Notes under the pieces: generated by a model
Told to the model about the DNA's origin: nothing
The model's input: the letters and a program-made list of their open reading frames with translations, nothing else
Databases searched by the model: none
Shown: piece by piece, positions 43,131-50,540 of the stretch
Layout of the letters: the number at the start of each line of letters is the position of its first letter
Position numbering within the stretch: position 1 is the first letter of the stretch
NCBI RefSeq assembly: GCF_000689255.1
Contig: NZ_HG964446.1
Coordinates: 4,992,152 to 5,056,151, forward strand
DNA: 64,000 nt
Source of the DNA: Mycobacterium triplex
GTDB taxonomy: Bacteria; Actinomycetota; Actinomycetes; Mycobacteriales; Mycobacteriaceae
Direction of reading: 5' to 3'
Position numbers and translations under genes: made by a program

Positions 43131-43152
43131 TTTTCTTACTGCCGTTAAAATC
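43131..43152. promoter_or_regulatory. AT-rich operator-like element upstream of DUF7065/swivel-4 unit
   Basis: Read on the minus strand it contains TTTTAACGGCAGTAAGA and matches the 48546-48567 element at 16 of 22 positions. It lies 62 bp before the ATG at 43069. Confidence 0.4.
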
Positions 43153-43227
43153 TAACATGAATGCGACCGGCCGCAGTACCGTTTTCTGGGTTCGTGGCAG
43201 ACCCGCGCGGCGGCCTTGCGGCACTTC

Positions 43228-43500
43228 CTAACTGGGCGCAAGCGCGTCGAGCCTCGCACGCAGTGGGGCCACTACGCGCTCCAGTCGCGCGATCTGCGAA
43301 TCGCCGCCACCTTCGTCGTCGATCGCACGCAGCAAGAAGACGAAATTCGGCACGAGTCACGACAGGAGGCAACACTCCGGCAGCCACCACACCAGGATTT
43401 TGTTCCAGGCGAGGGGACCAGTCTTGAAGAACACCAGGAAGCTGGCGGGTAGAACCGGCCACCACCACCTCAAACGATATCCACCGGGCCCGTCCATTCA
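43228..43500 (-). pseudogene. Decayed C-terminal remnant of the ~240-aa membrane paralog family
   Basis: This occupies the 485-bp stretch between DUF7065 copy 3 and FadE, which has no intact gene. On the minus strand, downward from 43500, one frame reads GPGGYRLRWWWPVLPASFLV followed by FFKTGPLAWNKILVWWLP, matching copies 5 and 6 (FFKEGPLAWNGIVVW). It hits a stop near 43350. A second frame then continues NFVFLLRAIDDEGGG and ARLERVVAPLRARLDALAPS, ending at a TAG at 43228-43230, and matches the charged C-terminal tail of copy 6. The N-terminal two thirds are missing and a frameshift separates the two parts. It is a seventh, dead copy. Confidence 0.7.
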
Positions 43501-43554
43501 TGAGGTTCTGAGACACGGCATGCCAAAATATCGCAGGCCGGGCGAACAGGCCGC

Positions 43555-44718
43555 TCAGATGCCACCACGGGCGACGAGTTGGCCGGCGATCACATTGCGC
43601 TGGATTTCGTTGGTGCCCTCGCCCACAATCATCAACGGCGCATCCCGAAAGTAGCGCTCGACGTCGAATTCCGTGGAGTAGCCGTACCCGCCGTGGATCC
43701 GCACCGCATCCAGCGCGATCTCCATCGCCACCTCCGACGCGAAGAGCTTGGCCATGCCGGCCTCCATGTCGCAGCGATCACCGCTGTCATAGCGCTCGGC
43801 GGCATAGAGGGTCAGTTGCCGGGCGGCGGTCAGCTTCGTCGCCATGTCCGCCAAATAGTTGCCTACCGCTTGATGTTTCCAGATCGGCTTGCCGAAGCTC
43901 TCGCGCTGCTGCGCGTAGGCAAGCGCATCCTCGAGCGCGGCGGTCGCCACGCCGAGCGCACGGGAGGCAACCTGGATGCGGCCTGTCTCCAGGCCCTTCA
44001 TCATCTGCGCAAACCCCTTCCCGCGAGCGCCGCCGAGGATCGCAGATTCGTTGACACGGTAGCCGTCGAAGGACAGCTCGCAGCTCTCCACGCCCTTGTA
44101 GCCCAGTTTGGGCAGATCCCGCGAAACCGTCAGTCCCGGACCATGTTCGACCAGAACGATAGAGATGCCACGGTGCTTCGGTGTCGCCTTCGGATCGGTC
44201 TTGCAGAGCAGGGCAATCAGTCCCGAGCGGCGTGCGTTGGAGATCCACGTTTTCGTACCGGTAATCACCAGATCCTGACCGTCAGCAACCGCGGTGGTCG
44301 CCAGGTTCTGCAGGTCCGAGCCACCACCGGGTTCGGTGAGCGCCATCGTCGCGCGAAGCTCGCCGGAAGCCATCGACGGGAGATAGGCCTTTTTCTGGTC
44401 ATCCGTCCCGAACAGCGTCAGCAGCTTGGCCACCACCGTGTGCCCACCCATCGCACCGGCCAGGCTCATCCAGCCGCGTGCCAATTCCTGGGTCACCAAG
44501 ACATAGCAGGGCATCGACACCGGCAGGCCGCCGTACTCCTCGGGGATCGCCAGTCCGTAGATCCCGATCTGCTTCATTTGCTCGATCCACTTTTCGGGAT
44601 ACTCGTTGGCGTGTTCGACATCGCGTACCGTCGGTTTGACGTCGCGATCGATGAAGGCGCGGACCGTCTCGACCAGCAGGGTCTCTTCATCGGTCAACGC
44701 AGAGTTCACACCCATCAC
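43555..44718 (-). CDS. Acyl-CoA dehydrogenase (FadE), complete
   Basis: 387 residues. All landmarks are intact: MALTEPGGGSDLQNLATTA (flavin/substrate loop), WISNARRS, QQRESFGKPIWKHQA, IHGGYGYSTEFDVERYFRDA, and catalytic Glu367 in VGEGTNEIQRNVIA. It introduces a 2,3-double bond into an acyl-CoA. It is the last gene of a minus-strand run epoxide hydrolase, PpdK, winged-helix protein, FadE. An AT-rich element (44731-44750) lies just upstream. It could also serve as the active partner of the degenerate FadE at 16480 (inference). Confidence 0.92.
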   Translation of the reverse strand: MMGVNSALTDEETLLVETVRAFIDRDVKPTVRDVEHANEYPEKWIEQMKQIGIYGLAIPEEYGGLPVSMPCYVLVTQELARGWMSLAGAMGGHTVVAKLLTLFGTDDQKKAYLPSMASGELRATMALTEPGGGSDLQNLATTAVADGQDLVITGTKTWISNARRSGLIALLCKTDPKATPKHRGISIVLVEHGPGLTVSRDLPKLGYKGVESCELSFDGYRVNESAILGGARGKGFAQMMKGLETGRIQVASRALGVATAALEDALAYAQQRESFGKPIWKHQAVGNYLADMATKLTAARQLTLYAAERYDSGDRCDMEAGMAKLFASEVAMEIALDAVRIHGGYGYSTEFDVERYFRDAPLMIVGEGTNEIQRNVIAGQLVARGGI

Positions 44719-44730
44719 CTCTCAACCAGA

Positions 44731-44750
44731 GATTTTATTCTAGATTAAAC
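44731..44750. promoter_or_regulatory. AT-rich element upstream of fadE
   Basis: GATTTTATTCTAGATTAAAC begins with the same GATTTTA as the element at 48546 and lies 13-32 bp before the fadE start. It is the weakest member of the AT-rich series and could simply be a core promoter. Confidence 0.35.
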
Positions 44751-44780
44751 GTCTGGCCGTGGAGTCGGGCGTTCGGGTGG

Positions 44781-45386
44781 CTATCCCGCGTGCCCGGCTC
44801 TGGCTTCCTCTTCGCGCGTCAGGCCCGAGGCAGCAATGAGTTCCTCATGCAGTTCGAACCACACCGTGTGGTAAGAATCGATGATCGGCCTGGCCAGCCA
44901 AGTTGTGTCGCCGGCTTTGACCTTGACCAGGGCCGCGTTCAGTTTCTCGCCGTAGGCACCCAGCCGCGGCAGCAGTGCGGTGACCGCGGCGACGATCGGC
45001 GAGACCTGTTGATGCACGTCGCCAAGGCGGTTGAGCACCGCAGTGTCGTACTCGGCGTCATCGTGCGCGTTAGGTTGACCATCTTTGATCTGCCAGTCGG
45101 CCACCAGCGCTTTGAATGTGTTGTTGACGGTCCGGAAATCGTCGTACGCCTTGGCTAGAGAGTTCTGGTCAATACCCGAACGCTCCTCTGCCAGTAGGGC
45201 ATTGAGCCGCTCACGTCCTTCGGGGCTGACGCGAAGCGTCTTGCCCTCAACCAGGAGACCGGCCGCGATAAGTTGGGTCAGCGTCGCCGCTACCGCGGTG
45301 GGGTCTTCGCCCAGCGTGCCGACGAGATCCTGTTCGCTCAGCCGGCCCTTGAGCCGGACGGCCTGCAAGACAGTCAACTCAGACAT
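44781..45386 (-). CDS. Winged-helix domain protein translationally coupled to PpdK
   Basis: 201 residues. Residues 1-70 look like a winged helix (MSELTVLQAVRLKGRLSEQDL, VAATLTQLIAAGLLVEGKTLRVSPEGRERLNALL). Residues 75-190 are helical with no family I recognise (TVNNTFKALVADWQIKD, WLARPIIDSYHTVWFELHEEL). Its start overlaps the PpdK stop by 8 bp, which indicates coupled translation. It may bind DNA as a regulator, or bind PpdK as a partner or phosphoacceptor. I cannot decide between these. Confidence 0.7.
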   Translation of the reverse strand: MSELTVLQAVRLKGRLSEQDLVGTLGEDPTAVAATLTQLIAAGLLVEGKTLRVSPEGRERLNALLAEERSGIDQNSLAKAYDDFRTVNNTFKALVADWQIKDGQPNAHDDAEYDTAVLNRLGDVHQQVSPIVAAVTALLPRLGAYGEKLNAALVKVKAGDTTWLARPIIDSYHTVWFELHEELIAASGLTREEEARAGHAG

Positions 45387-47007
45387 TCGCCAGTCCCTTC
45401 CTATCCTCGTTCAGGCGTAGCGCGATCAACATGGTGATCAGTGGATGAGGTGAAATGACGTCCGTGTGACCAGCGGCAAGCGCGGCGGCTACCGCGGCCG
45501 GAGACGTGTCGGCAAGGGCCGGGTGGTCGCCACGTGCGTGGGCACGGATCGGACTGACAGTTCGGGCAATCTCGGCGAGCTCGGCCAGGTCGGGTGAGTC
45601 CGTTTCGGACCAGGCAGTGCGTTCGAGGATGCCCTCGCGTACTTCGCCTTCGTAACCGTCTACGGTGATCATCTTGCCGGCAAGGGCCGCCACCACACCC
45701 GCACCGCAGCCCACCACGGCCGGTCGGCCGATCTCCCGGCTTACCACTGCGGCATGCGATGTCGCTCCACCGGTCTCGGTGACGATACCCCGGGCAGCCA
45801 GCATTCCCTGCACGTCATCGGGATTCGTGGCCGCGCGTACCAAGATCACGTCCTCACCTTCTTCGGCGGCATCAACGGCATCATCGACGTCGGCGTACGC
45901 CTTACCGGACACCACTCCGGGACACGCCGGCAGGCCCTTAGCCAAAAGTGTTGCTGCAAGCCGGGTTTCCGGCTGCAATGCGGGAGCGATCAAGGTTTCA
46001 ATATGCGCTGGAGTCACCCTACGCAAGGCTTCCGCATCGTCAACCAGCCCCTCACGTCGCAACTGCAATGCCAGGCGCACCGCGGCCTGAGCTGACCGTT
46101 TCGCCGTCCGCGTCTGCAGCAGCCACAGCCTGCCTTCCTCGACGGTGAATTCGATGTCCTGGACATCGGCACCGGCACGCTCGAGCGACCACGCCGCGGT
46201 CATGAGCTGCTCGTAGACGCCTGGTTGCTCGGTACGCAAAGCGGCAATGGGTTGGACGTCCACAGTGCCCGATACGACATCCTCTCCCTGGCCATTCGCC
46301 AGCCATTCGCCGAACGGTTCGTTGGCTCCGGTGATGGGGTTGCGTGAGAACAACACGCCCGTGCCGGACGCCCGCGACAAGTTACCGAAGACCATGGCCT
46401 GCACAATGACTGCGGTACCGGCATCGTCGTCCAGTGCGTGGTGCGCACGATAGCTCATCGCCCGCGGACTGTTCCACGACGCGAAAACCGCCTCGATCGC
46501 CCCCCGCAACTGCGCCCAGGGATCCGCGGGCAGCTCAACGGTTTCGTCCCCACCCAACACGATGCGCCGGTACATCGCCGTGAAACGTTCCCGGGTGTCG
46601 CGTGCGAATTCCGCCGACCCGCTGGCCGCGAGTGCGTGTTCGACCGCGTCGTTGATGCCCAGATCGAGCACGGTGTCCATCATGCCGGGCATCGATTGCG
46701 CCGCACCGCTGCGCACGCTGACCAACAATGGCCGCGGACCGCGCCCGAACGTGCGTGATGTCTCGACCGCGAGCCATCCCATCGCGGCACGCACGTCATC
46801 CCAGATGTCGTCGAGACAGCGCCCCGGATCGGCGAAGAACCGTGCACAGACTTCGGTGGTGATGCAAAACGCCGGCGGCACGGGCATCCCCTGCTTGCGC
46901 ATCGCCGCGATGCCATAACCCTTGTTGCCCAAGATCATACGAGGAAGCAATGCCCCACCGTCCAACTTGACGACCAGGGGGTGTGCTTCACTCGAGATTT
47001 TTGACAT
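45379..47007 (-). CDS. ppdK: PpdK: pyruvate-phosphate-dikinase-like, ATP-grasp plus His domain, no PEP barrel
   Basis: 542 residues from ATG 47007. The N-terminal ATP-grasp region has LGNKGYGIAAMRKQG and VSVRSGAAQSMPGMMDTVLDLG, as in PPDK, with the nucleotide-binding GTGVLFSRNPITG and LWLLQTRTAKRSAQAAV. The swivel domain follows with GGATSHAAVVSREIGRPAVVG (His418). The C-terminal TIM barrel that binds PEP/pyruvate in the ~870-aa enzyme is missing, as in the short mycobacterial PpdK. It should use ATP to phosphorylate its own His, but the final acceptor is unclear. It is the only ATP-grasp/His enzyme in a window with five swivel proteins that lack one. Confidence 0.85.
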   Translation of the reverse strand: MSKISSEAHPLVVKLDGGALLPRMILGNKGYGIAAMRKQGMPVPPAFCITTEVCARFFADPGRCLDDIWDDVRAAMGWLAVETSRTFGRGPRPLLVSVRSGAAQSMPGMMDTVLDLGINDAVEHALAASGSAEFARDTRERFTAMYRRIVLGGDETVELPADPWAQLRGAIEAVFASWNSPRAMSYRAHHALDDDAGTAVIVQAMVFGNLSRASGTGVLFSRNPITGANEPFGEWLANGQGEDVVSGTVDVQPIAALRTEQPGVYEQLMTAAWSLERAGADVQDIEFTVEEGRLWLLQTRTAKRSAQAAVRLALQLRREGLVDDAEALRRVTPAHIETLIAPALQPETRLAATLLAKGLPACPGVVSGKAYADVDDAVDAAEEGEDVILVRAATNPDDVQGMLAARGIVTETGGATSHAAVVSREIGRPAVVGCGAGVVAALAGKMITVDGYEGEVREGILERTAWSETDSPDLAELAEIARTVSPIRAHARGDHPALADTSPAAVAAALAAGHTDVISPHPLITMLIALRLNEDRKGLANV

Positions 47008-47009
47008 GA

Positions 47010-47024
47010 GATTAGATTCTAGCC
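47010..47024. promoter_or_regulatory. GATTAGATTC element at the ppdK start
   Basis: GATTAGATTC (47010-47019) is identical to 10 bp of the element upstream of the SCP2 operon (55979-55988). It directly abuts the ppdK start, so it would occlude transcription or translation initiation if bound. Confidence 0.35.
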
Positions 47025-47153
47025 GACTTGGTGCTTTCGCAGTATTGATCGCCGCTTTGCGATGTCCGGCCATCCCGCGCATACCCAACTACGTCCATGG
47101 CGAAAAGCTTATGACCACCGCCGCGTGCTGAGCGGATCGGATCCGTCGTTTGA

Positions 47154-48293
47154 CTAGCTGAGCGCACGGATGCCGGAGCGGACCTCGTCGACGAAGATCT
47201 CCGGCTGCTCCAAGGCGGCGAAGTGACCGCCGTTGGCGACCGCGTGGTAGTAGCGGAGGTCGGTGAACCTGGTGCGAAGCCATCGTTCGCTGACGTTGAC
47301 GATCTCCCTCGGGAAGCGGCTGTAGGCGGAGGGCACGGCGACCTCGTCAAATGAGCTGATCATCGAAAAGCTCTCCCAGTACAAGCGCGCCGAGGACGCG
47401 GCACTGTTGGTCAGCCAGTACATCATCACGTTGTCCAAAATTACGTCTCGCGCGACGGCATTTTCCGGGTGCCCATCGCAGTCGGTCCACGCGTAGAACT
47501 TCTCGGTGATCCAGGCAAGTTGACCCACCGGCGAGTCGGCGAGCCCATAGCCCAGCGTCTGCGGCCGGGTTGCCTGCTGCACCGCGTAGGCGCCCTCCTG
47601 CTCCATGTAGGCCGGCAGTCCCCCGACCGCCTGCTCGTCGGGGGTCAGCTCACCGAGCCCGGCCAGCGCCTCCGGGGAGGCCAGCGCCATATTGACGTGA
47701 ATCCCGAGCAATCCGGCCGGCGGCTTGACCCCCATCGCCGTGGTCACGAAGGCGCCCCAATCACCGCCCTGGGCGTAATACTGACGGTAGCCCAAGGCGA
47801 CCATCAGCTCATTCCACGTCTCGGCGATTCGCTGGATCCCGGTACCGGGAGTCGGTGGCTTGTCACTGAACCCATACCCCGGCAGCGATGGAATGACCAC
47901 GTGAAAGGCGTCATCGGCTGACCCCCCAAAGCGCTCCGGCTCGGTCAGCGGACCGATCACGTCAAGAAATTCGACCACCGAGCCCGGCCAACCGTGCGTC
48001 AGGACCAACGGCCGCGCGCCGGGATGCGGCGAACGGACGTGCAGAAAGTGGATACCAAGGTCACCGATGGACGCGTGGAACTGCGGATATGCATTGAGCC
48101 GGTCGGCCACCCGGTCCATGTCGTAATCCTTCGCCCAGTAGTCGGCCAACTCACGCACATACGCCGCGGGGATGCCCTGGGACCAGTCGGAGACTGTTTC
48201 GGCGTCCGGCCACCGGGCCCGGTCCAGACGGGTACGCAGATCGTCGATGTCGGCCTTGGAAATCTCGACGCGAAAGTTGCGAATCTCGACCAT
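47154..48293 (-). CDS. Epoxide hydrolase (alpha/beta-hydrolase, EHN domain)
   Basis: 379 residues from ATG 48293, preceded by GAAGGGAG. The N-terminal EHN region is RVEISKADIDDLRTRLDRARWP. Then come oxyanion HGWPGS (100-105), nucleophile Asp178 in GGDWGAFV, and His357 in NGGHFAALEQPE. It opens an epoxide to a diol by an alkyl-enzyme intermediate. An epoxide produced by one of the P450s is a plausible substrate. The upstream site GTGAACGATCATTCAC (48317-48332) is a member of the AACGnnCGTT operator series. Confidence 0.9.
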   Translation of the reverse strand: MVEIRNFRVEISKADIDDLRTRLDRARWPDAETVSDWSQGIPAAYVRELADYWAKDYDMDRVADRLNAYPQFHASIGDLGIHFLHVRSPHPGARPLVLTHGWPGSVVEFLDVIGPLTEPERFGGSADDAFHVVIPSLPGYGFSDKPPTPGTGIQRIAETWNELMVALGYRQYYAQGGDWGAFVTTAMGVKPPAGLLGIHVNMALASPEALAGLGELTPDEQAVGGLPAYMEQEGAYAVQQATRPQTLGYGLADSPVGQLAWITEKFYAWTDCDGHPENAVARDVILDNVMMYWLTNSAASSARLYWESFSMISSFDEVAVPSAYSRFPREIVNVSERWLRTRFTDLRYYHAVANGGHFAALEQPEIFVDEVRSGIRALS

Positions 48294-48316
48294 GCCGACA
48301 GACTCCCTTCCATGGA

Positions 48317-48332
48317 GTGAACGATCATTCAC
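48317..48332. promoter_or_regulatory. GTGAACGATCATTCAC operator upstream of epoxide hydrolase
   Basis: A 16-bp palindrome with one mismatched pair, 24 bp before the epoxide hydrolase start. It shares GTGAACG with the site at 7888. It probably binds a TetR of the same class as at 5464, 7889 and 13483. Confidence 0.5.
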
Positions 48333-48545
48333 AGTATTTCGACGCTTAAGTGAGTCTTTTATTTCTTTGCTGCAACGAGAATAGATCTCTCACGCCCAAG
48401 GTCAAGAACTTTCGTTCGCGGCATTAGCGCAGCGTTGCCGTCCTCGGTCACAGCAGCCCGTCGCACTTCGCGCTCGGCGCGCGACGGGTGGTAGCTGCTG
48501 GTTCGAATCGCAGGCTTCATCGACACGGCGAATCCGGTCCGATAT

Positions 48546-48567
48546 GATTTTAATCGCAGTTAGATTC
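48546..48567. promoter_or_regulatory. AT-rich operator-like element upstream of the desaturase-like gene
   Basis: Contains TTTTAATCGCAGTTAGATTC. It matches 18 of 22 positions at 23572-23593, 16 of 22 at 43131-43152 (minus strand) and 15 of 22 at 55967-55988. It lies 47 bp before the ATG at 48614. The rest of the 48333-48545 gap holds nothing I can assign. Confidence 0.5.
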
Positions 48568-48613
48568 ATCGAGGGGCAGACGCTGCTCGCTCCCAGAAAT
48601 CGAAGGACTGGTC

Positions 48614-50326
48614 ATGAAGGACGCTCCCCCACCGCGTGAGGCCGACGTCGTTGTCGTCGGATCGGGTCACAACGGGCTGGTTGCGGCCGCGTATCTGGCC
48701 AAGGCGGGCCTGGACGTCCTCGTCGTCGAGGCTGCGGCAACAGCCGGCGGGATGACGTCCACGAATCCTTTTGCCCCCGAAGCGCCCGAGTACACGATCA
48801 ACGAGGCATCGATCCAGGCTTCGCTGTTCCGCACCACCACCATCGACCGGGACTTGGGCTTGTCGCGTAGGTACGGCCTGCGCCAGACGGTCATCGATCC
48901 CGCGCACTTCCAACTCTCCGCCGACGGCGCGTCCCTGGGGCTGTGGCGTGACCCCCGGAAGACCGCCGCGGAGCTGGAGTACTTCTCGAAGAAGGACGCC
49001 CGCGCGCTGCTCGAGCTGTACGAAGTAATCGACGCCGCTGTCGAGATCGGCCTGCCGATGATGCAGACCAGTGTCAGCGAGCCGGAAATCAAGAACATCC
49101 TGAAGTCGGCGCGCGCGGTGCTGAAGAACCGTAAGCAGCTCGCGGCCCTCGGCCGCTGGATGTCGAGTTCGCAGGCCGAGGCCATCGAAGAGAGCTTCGA
49201 GCACGACATGATCCGCGCACCTCTGCTGACCAGTCTGCCGTTCATGCCCTTCGACGCCGACATGTCCGGGTGGTCGCTGATCTACCTGGGCGTGCTGAGC
49301 AAGTACGGCGTGGCGATGTTCCACGGTGGTACCGGGTCCCTGCCCAAGGCGCTGATCGGCGTCATCAAGGACAACCATGGCGACGTGATCACCAACTCCC
49401 CGGTCGAGGAACTCATCGTCGCCAACAACCGCTGCACCGGCGTGCGGATCAGAGGCGGCGCCGAAATCCGGGCCCGCCGTGCGGTTCTTACCGCGTGCAG
49501 CCCGAAGACCACCTTGACCCGCCTGTTGCCCCGCGGCGTGCTGGAGCACAAGAAGCAGAACGCGGCCGACCACATTCCGACCCGCAAGCGCGGCATTGCC
49601 GATGCGAAGGTCAATGTCGCGCTGTCCGGCCGCATCGACATGTCCAAGCACGAGAAGTGGCGCGGCGACGGCATCGATCTGCGCCAAGCGTGCAACTGCT
49701 ACCACACCTACCAGCAGGCGCTGGATGCGGCGCGGTCCTGCGTGCTCGGCAAGGTGCCCGACGCCATCCCGGGTCTGGCCCAGGTGACCAACTCCTTCGA
49801 CCCGTCGATGTCGCCTCCGGGCAAGGACCTGTGGTGGTTCTGGACCGGTCTGACTCCGTCCTTCCCGGAGGACGGCTGGGATGTCGCCCGCAAAACCATT
49901 ACCGACAGCATCCTCAAGGACGCCGAGATTTACTACAAGGGCGTCGAGGATATGCAGGTGGCCGTGCGACCGCTGATGCTTCCCGATATCGAGGAGCGGT
50001 TCTGGGCGATCGACGGCTCGGTCTACCATGTCGACCCGACCATCACGCGGTTCGGCCCGAACAAGCCGGTGGCCGGCTTCGCCGGATACAAGACTCCCGT
50101 CGACGGGCTCTACCTCACCGGCTCGGGCACGCACCCGGTCGCCGGAATCAGCGGTATGCCAGGGCAAAACGCCGCGCGCATCATGCTCAAGCACTTCCAC
50201 CTCGAGGACAAGGGCGGCCGACTCGGCGTGCTCAAGGAATTGGTGACGCGACGTAAAAAGGTCGACGCCGATCCATACACCAGCGGTCAGAACGACCCAT
50301 TCCCGGCCGAGCTTAGCCGGGAGTGA
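48614..50326 (+). CDS. Phytoene-desaturase-like NAD(P)/FAD oxidoreductase
   Basis: 570 residues. N-terminal FAD motif VVVVGSGHNGLVAAAYLAKAG and TAGGMTSTNPF. The C-terminal FAD-binding segment is DGLYLTGSGTHPVAGISGMPGQNAARIML. The long central domain (MFHGGTGSLPKALIGVIKDNHG) is that of the CrtI/PYROXD2-type group. Such enzymes desaturate or saturate isoprenoid or aliphatic chains. It stands alone on the plus strand, convergent with the ferredoxin gene 22 bp away. It is the largest of the three FAD enzymes here and the one most suggestive of an isoprenoid substrate. Substrate not determined. Confidence 0.85.
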   Translation: MKDAPPPREADVVVVGSGHNGLVAAAYLAKAGLDVLVVEAAATAGGMTSTNPFAPEAPEYTINEASIQASLFRTTTIDRDLGLSRRYGLRQTVIDPAHFQLSADGASLGLWRDPRKTAAELEYFSKKDARALLELYEVIDAAVEIGLPMMQTSVSEPEIKNILKSARAVLKNRKQLAALGRWMSSSQAEAIEESFEHDMIRAPLLTSLPFMPFDADMSGWSLIYLGVLSKYGVAMFHGGTGSLPKALIGVIKDNHGDVITNSPVEELIVANNRCTGVRIRGGAEIRARRAVLTACSPKTTLTRLLPRGVLEHKKQNAADHIPTRKRGIADAKVNVALSGRIDMSKHEKWRGDGIDLRQACNCYHTYQQALDAARSCVLGKVPDAIPGLAQVTNSFDPSMSPPGKDLWWFWTGLTPSFPEDGWDVARKTITDSILKDAEIYYKGVEDMQVAVRPLMLPDIEERFWAIDGSVYHVDPTITRFGPNKPVAGFAGYKTPVDGLYLTGSGTHPVAGISGMPGQNAARIMLKHFHLEDKGGRLGVLKELVTRRKKVDADPYTSGQNDPFPAELSRE

Positions 50327-50348
50327 TAGCGAAAGCGATTGCGCTTAG

Positions 50349-50540
50349 TCAGTCCTGAATGGACAGCGCGCCCGTCGGGCAGTCGCGCACGGCCTGTTCG
50401 ACCGCTGCCCGTTGGTCCTCGGGCGGTTCGGGATCGATTACCCGCGATTGTCCATCGTCGCCGATCTCAAATACCGACGGCGCCGCGACCTCGCACAGTC
50501 CGATGCCCGAACACTTGGTGGTGTCGACTCCTACCCTCAT
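50349..50540 (-). CDS. [3Fe-4S] ferredoxin for P450
   Basis: 63 residues. CSGIGLC (Cys10, Cys16) and CPTG (Cys54) give the Cys-x5-Cys...Cys-Pro pattern of mycobacterial [3Fe-4S] ferredoxins that donate electrons to P450s. A second Cys in the first loop is absent, so a 4Fe cluster is unlikely. Its start overlaps the ALDH stop by one base (TGATG), at the end of the SCP2/FadD/P450/SDR/ALDH operon. It probably serves the P450 at 52742 and perhaps the one at 34330. Confidence 0.92.
   Translation of the reverse strand: MRVGVDTTKCSGIGLCEVAAPSVFEIGDDGQSRVIDPEPPEDQRAAVEQAVRDCPTGALSIQD

Noticed and set aside
45379..47007. Full pyruvate phosphate dikinase for PEP synthesis
   Set aside because: The C-terminal PEP/pyruvate-binding barrel is absent; after the His domain only about 120 residues remain, so the classical reaction cannot be assumed.
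48511..48530. GGTTCGAATC resembling a tRNA T-loop
   Set aside because: The flanking bases do not form the 5-bp T stem and no anticodon or acceptor stem is found, so it is not a tRNA. It could be a worn attachment-site remnant, but nothing supports that.
48566..50200. A 544-codon open frame on the minus strand
   Set aside because: It is antisense to the FAD desaturase-like gene, which has clear FAD motifs at both ends. The shadow frame has none.
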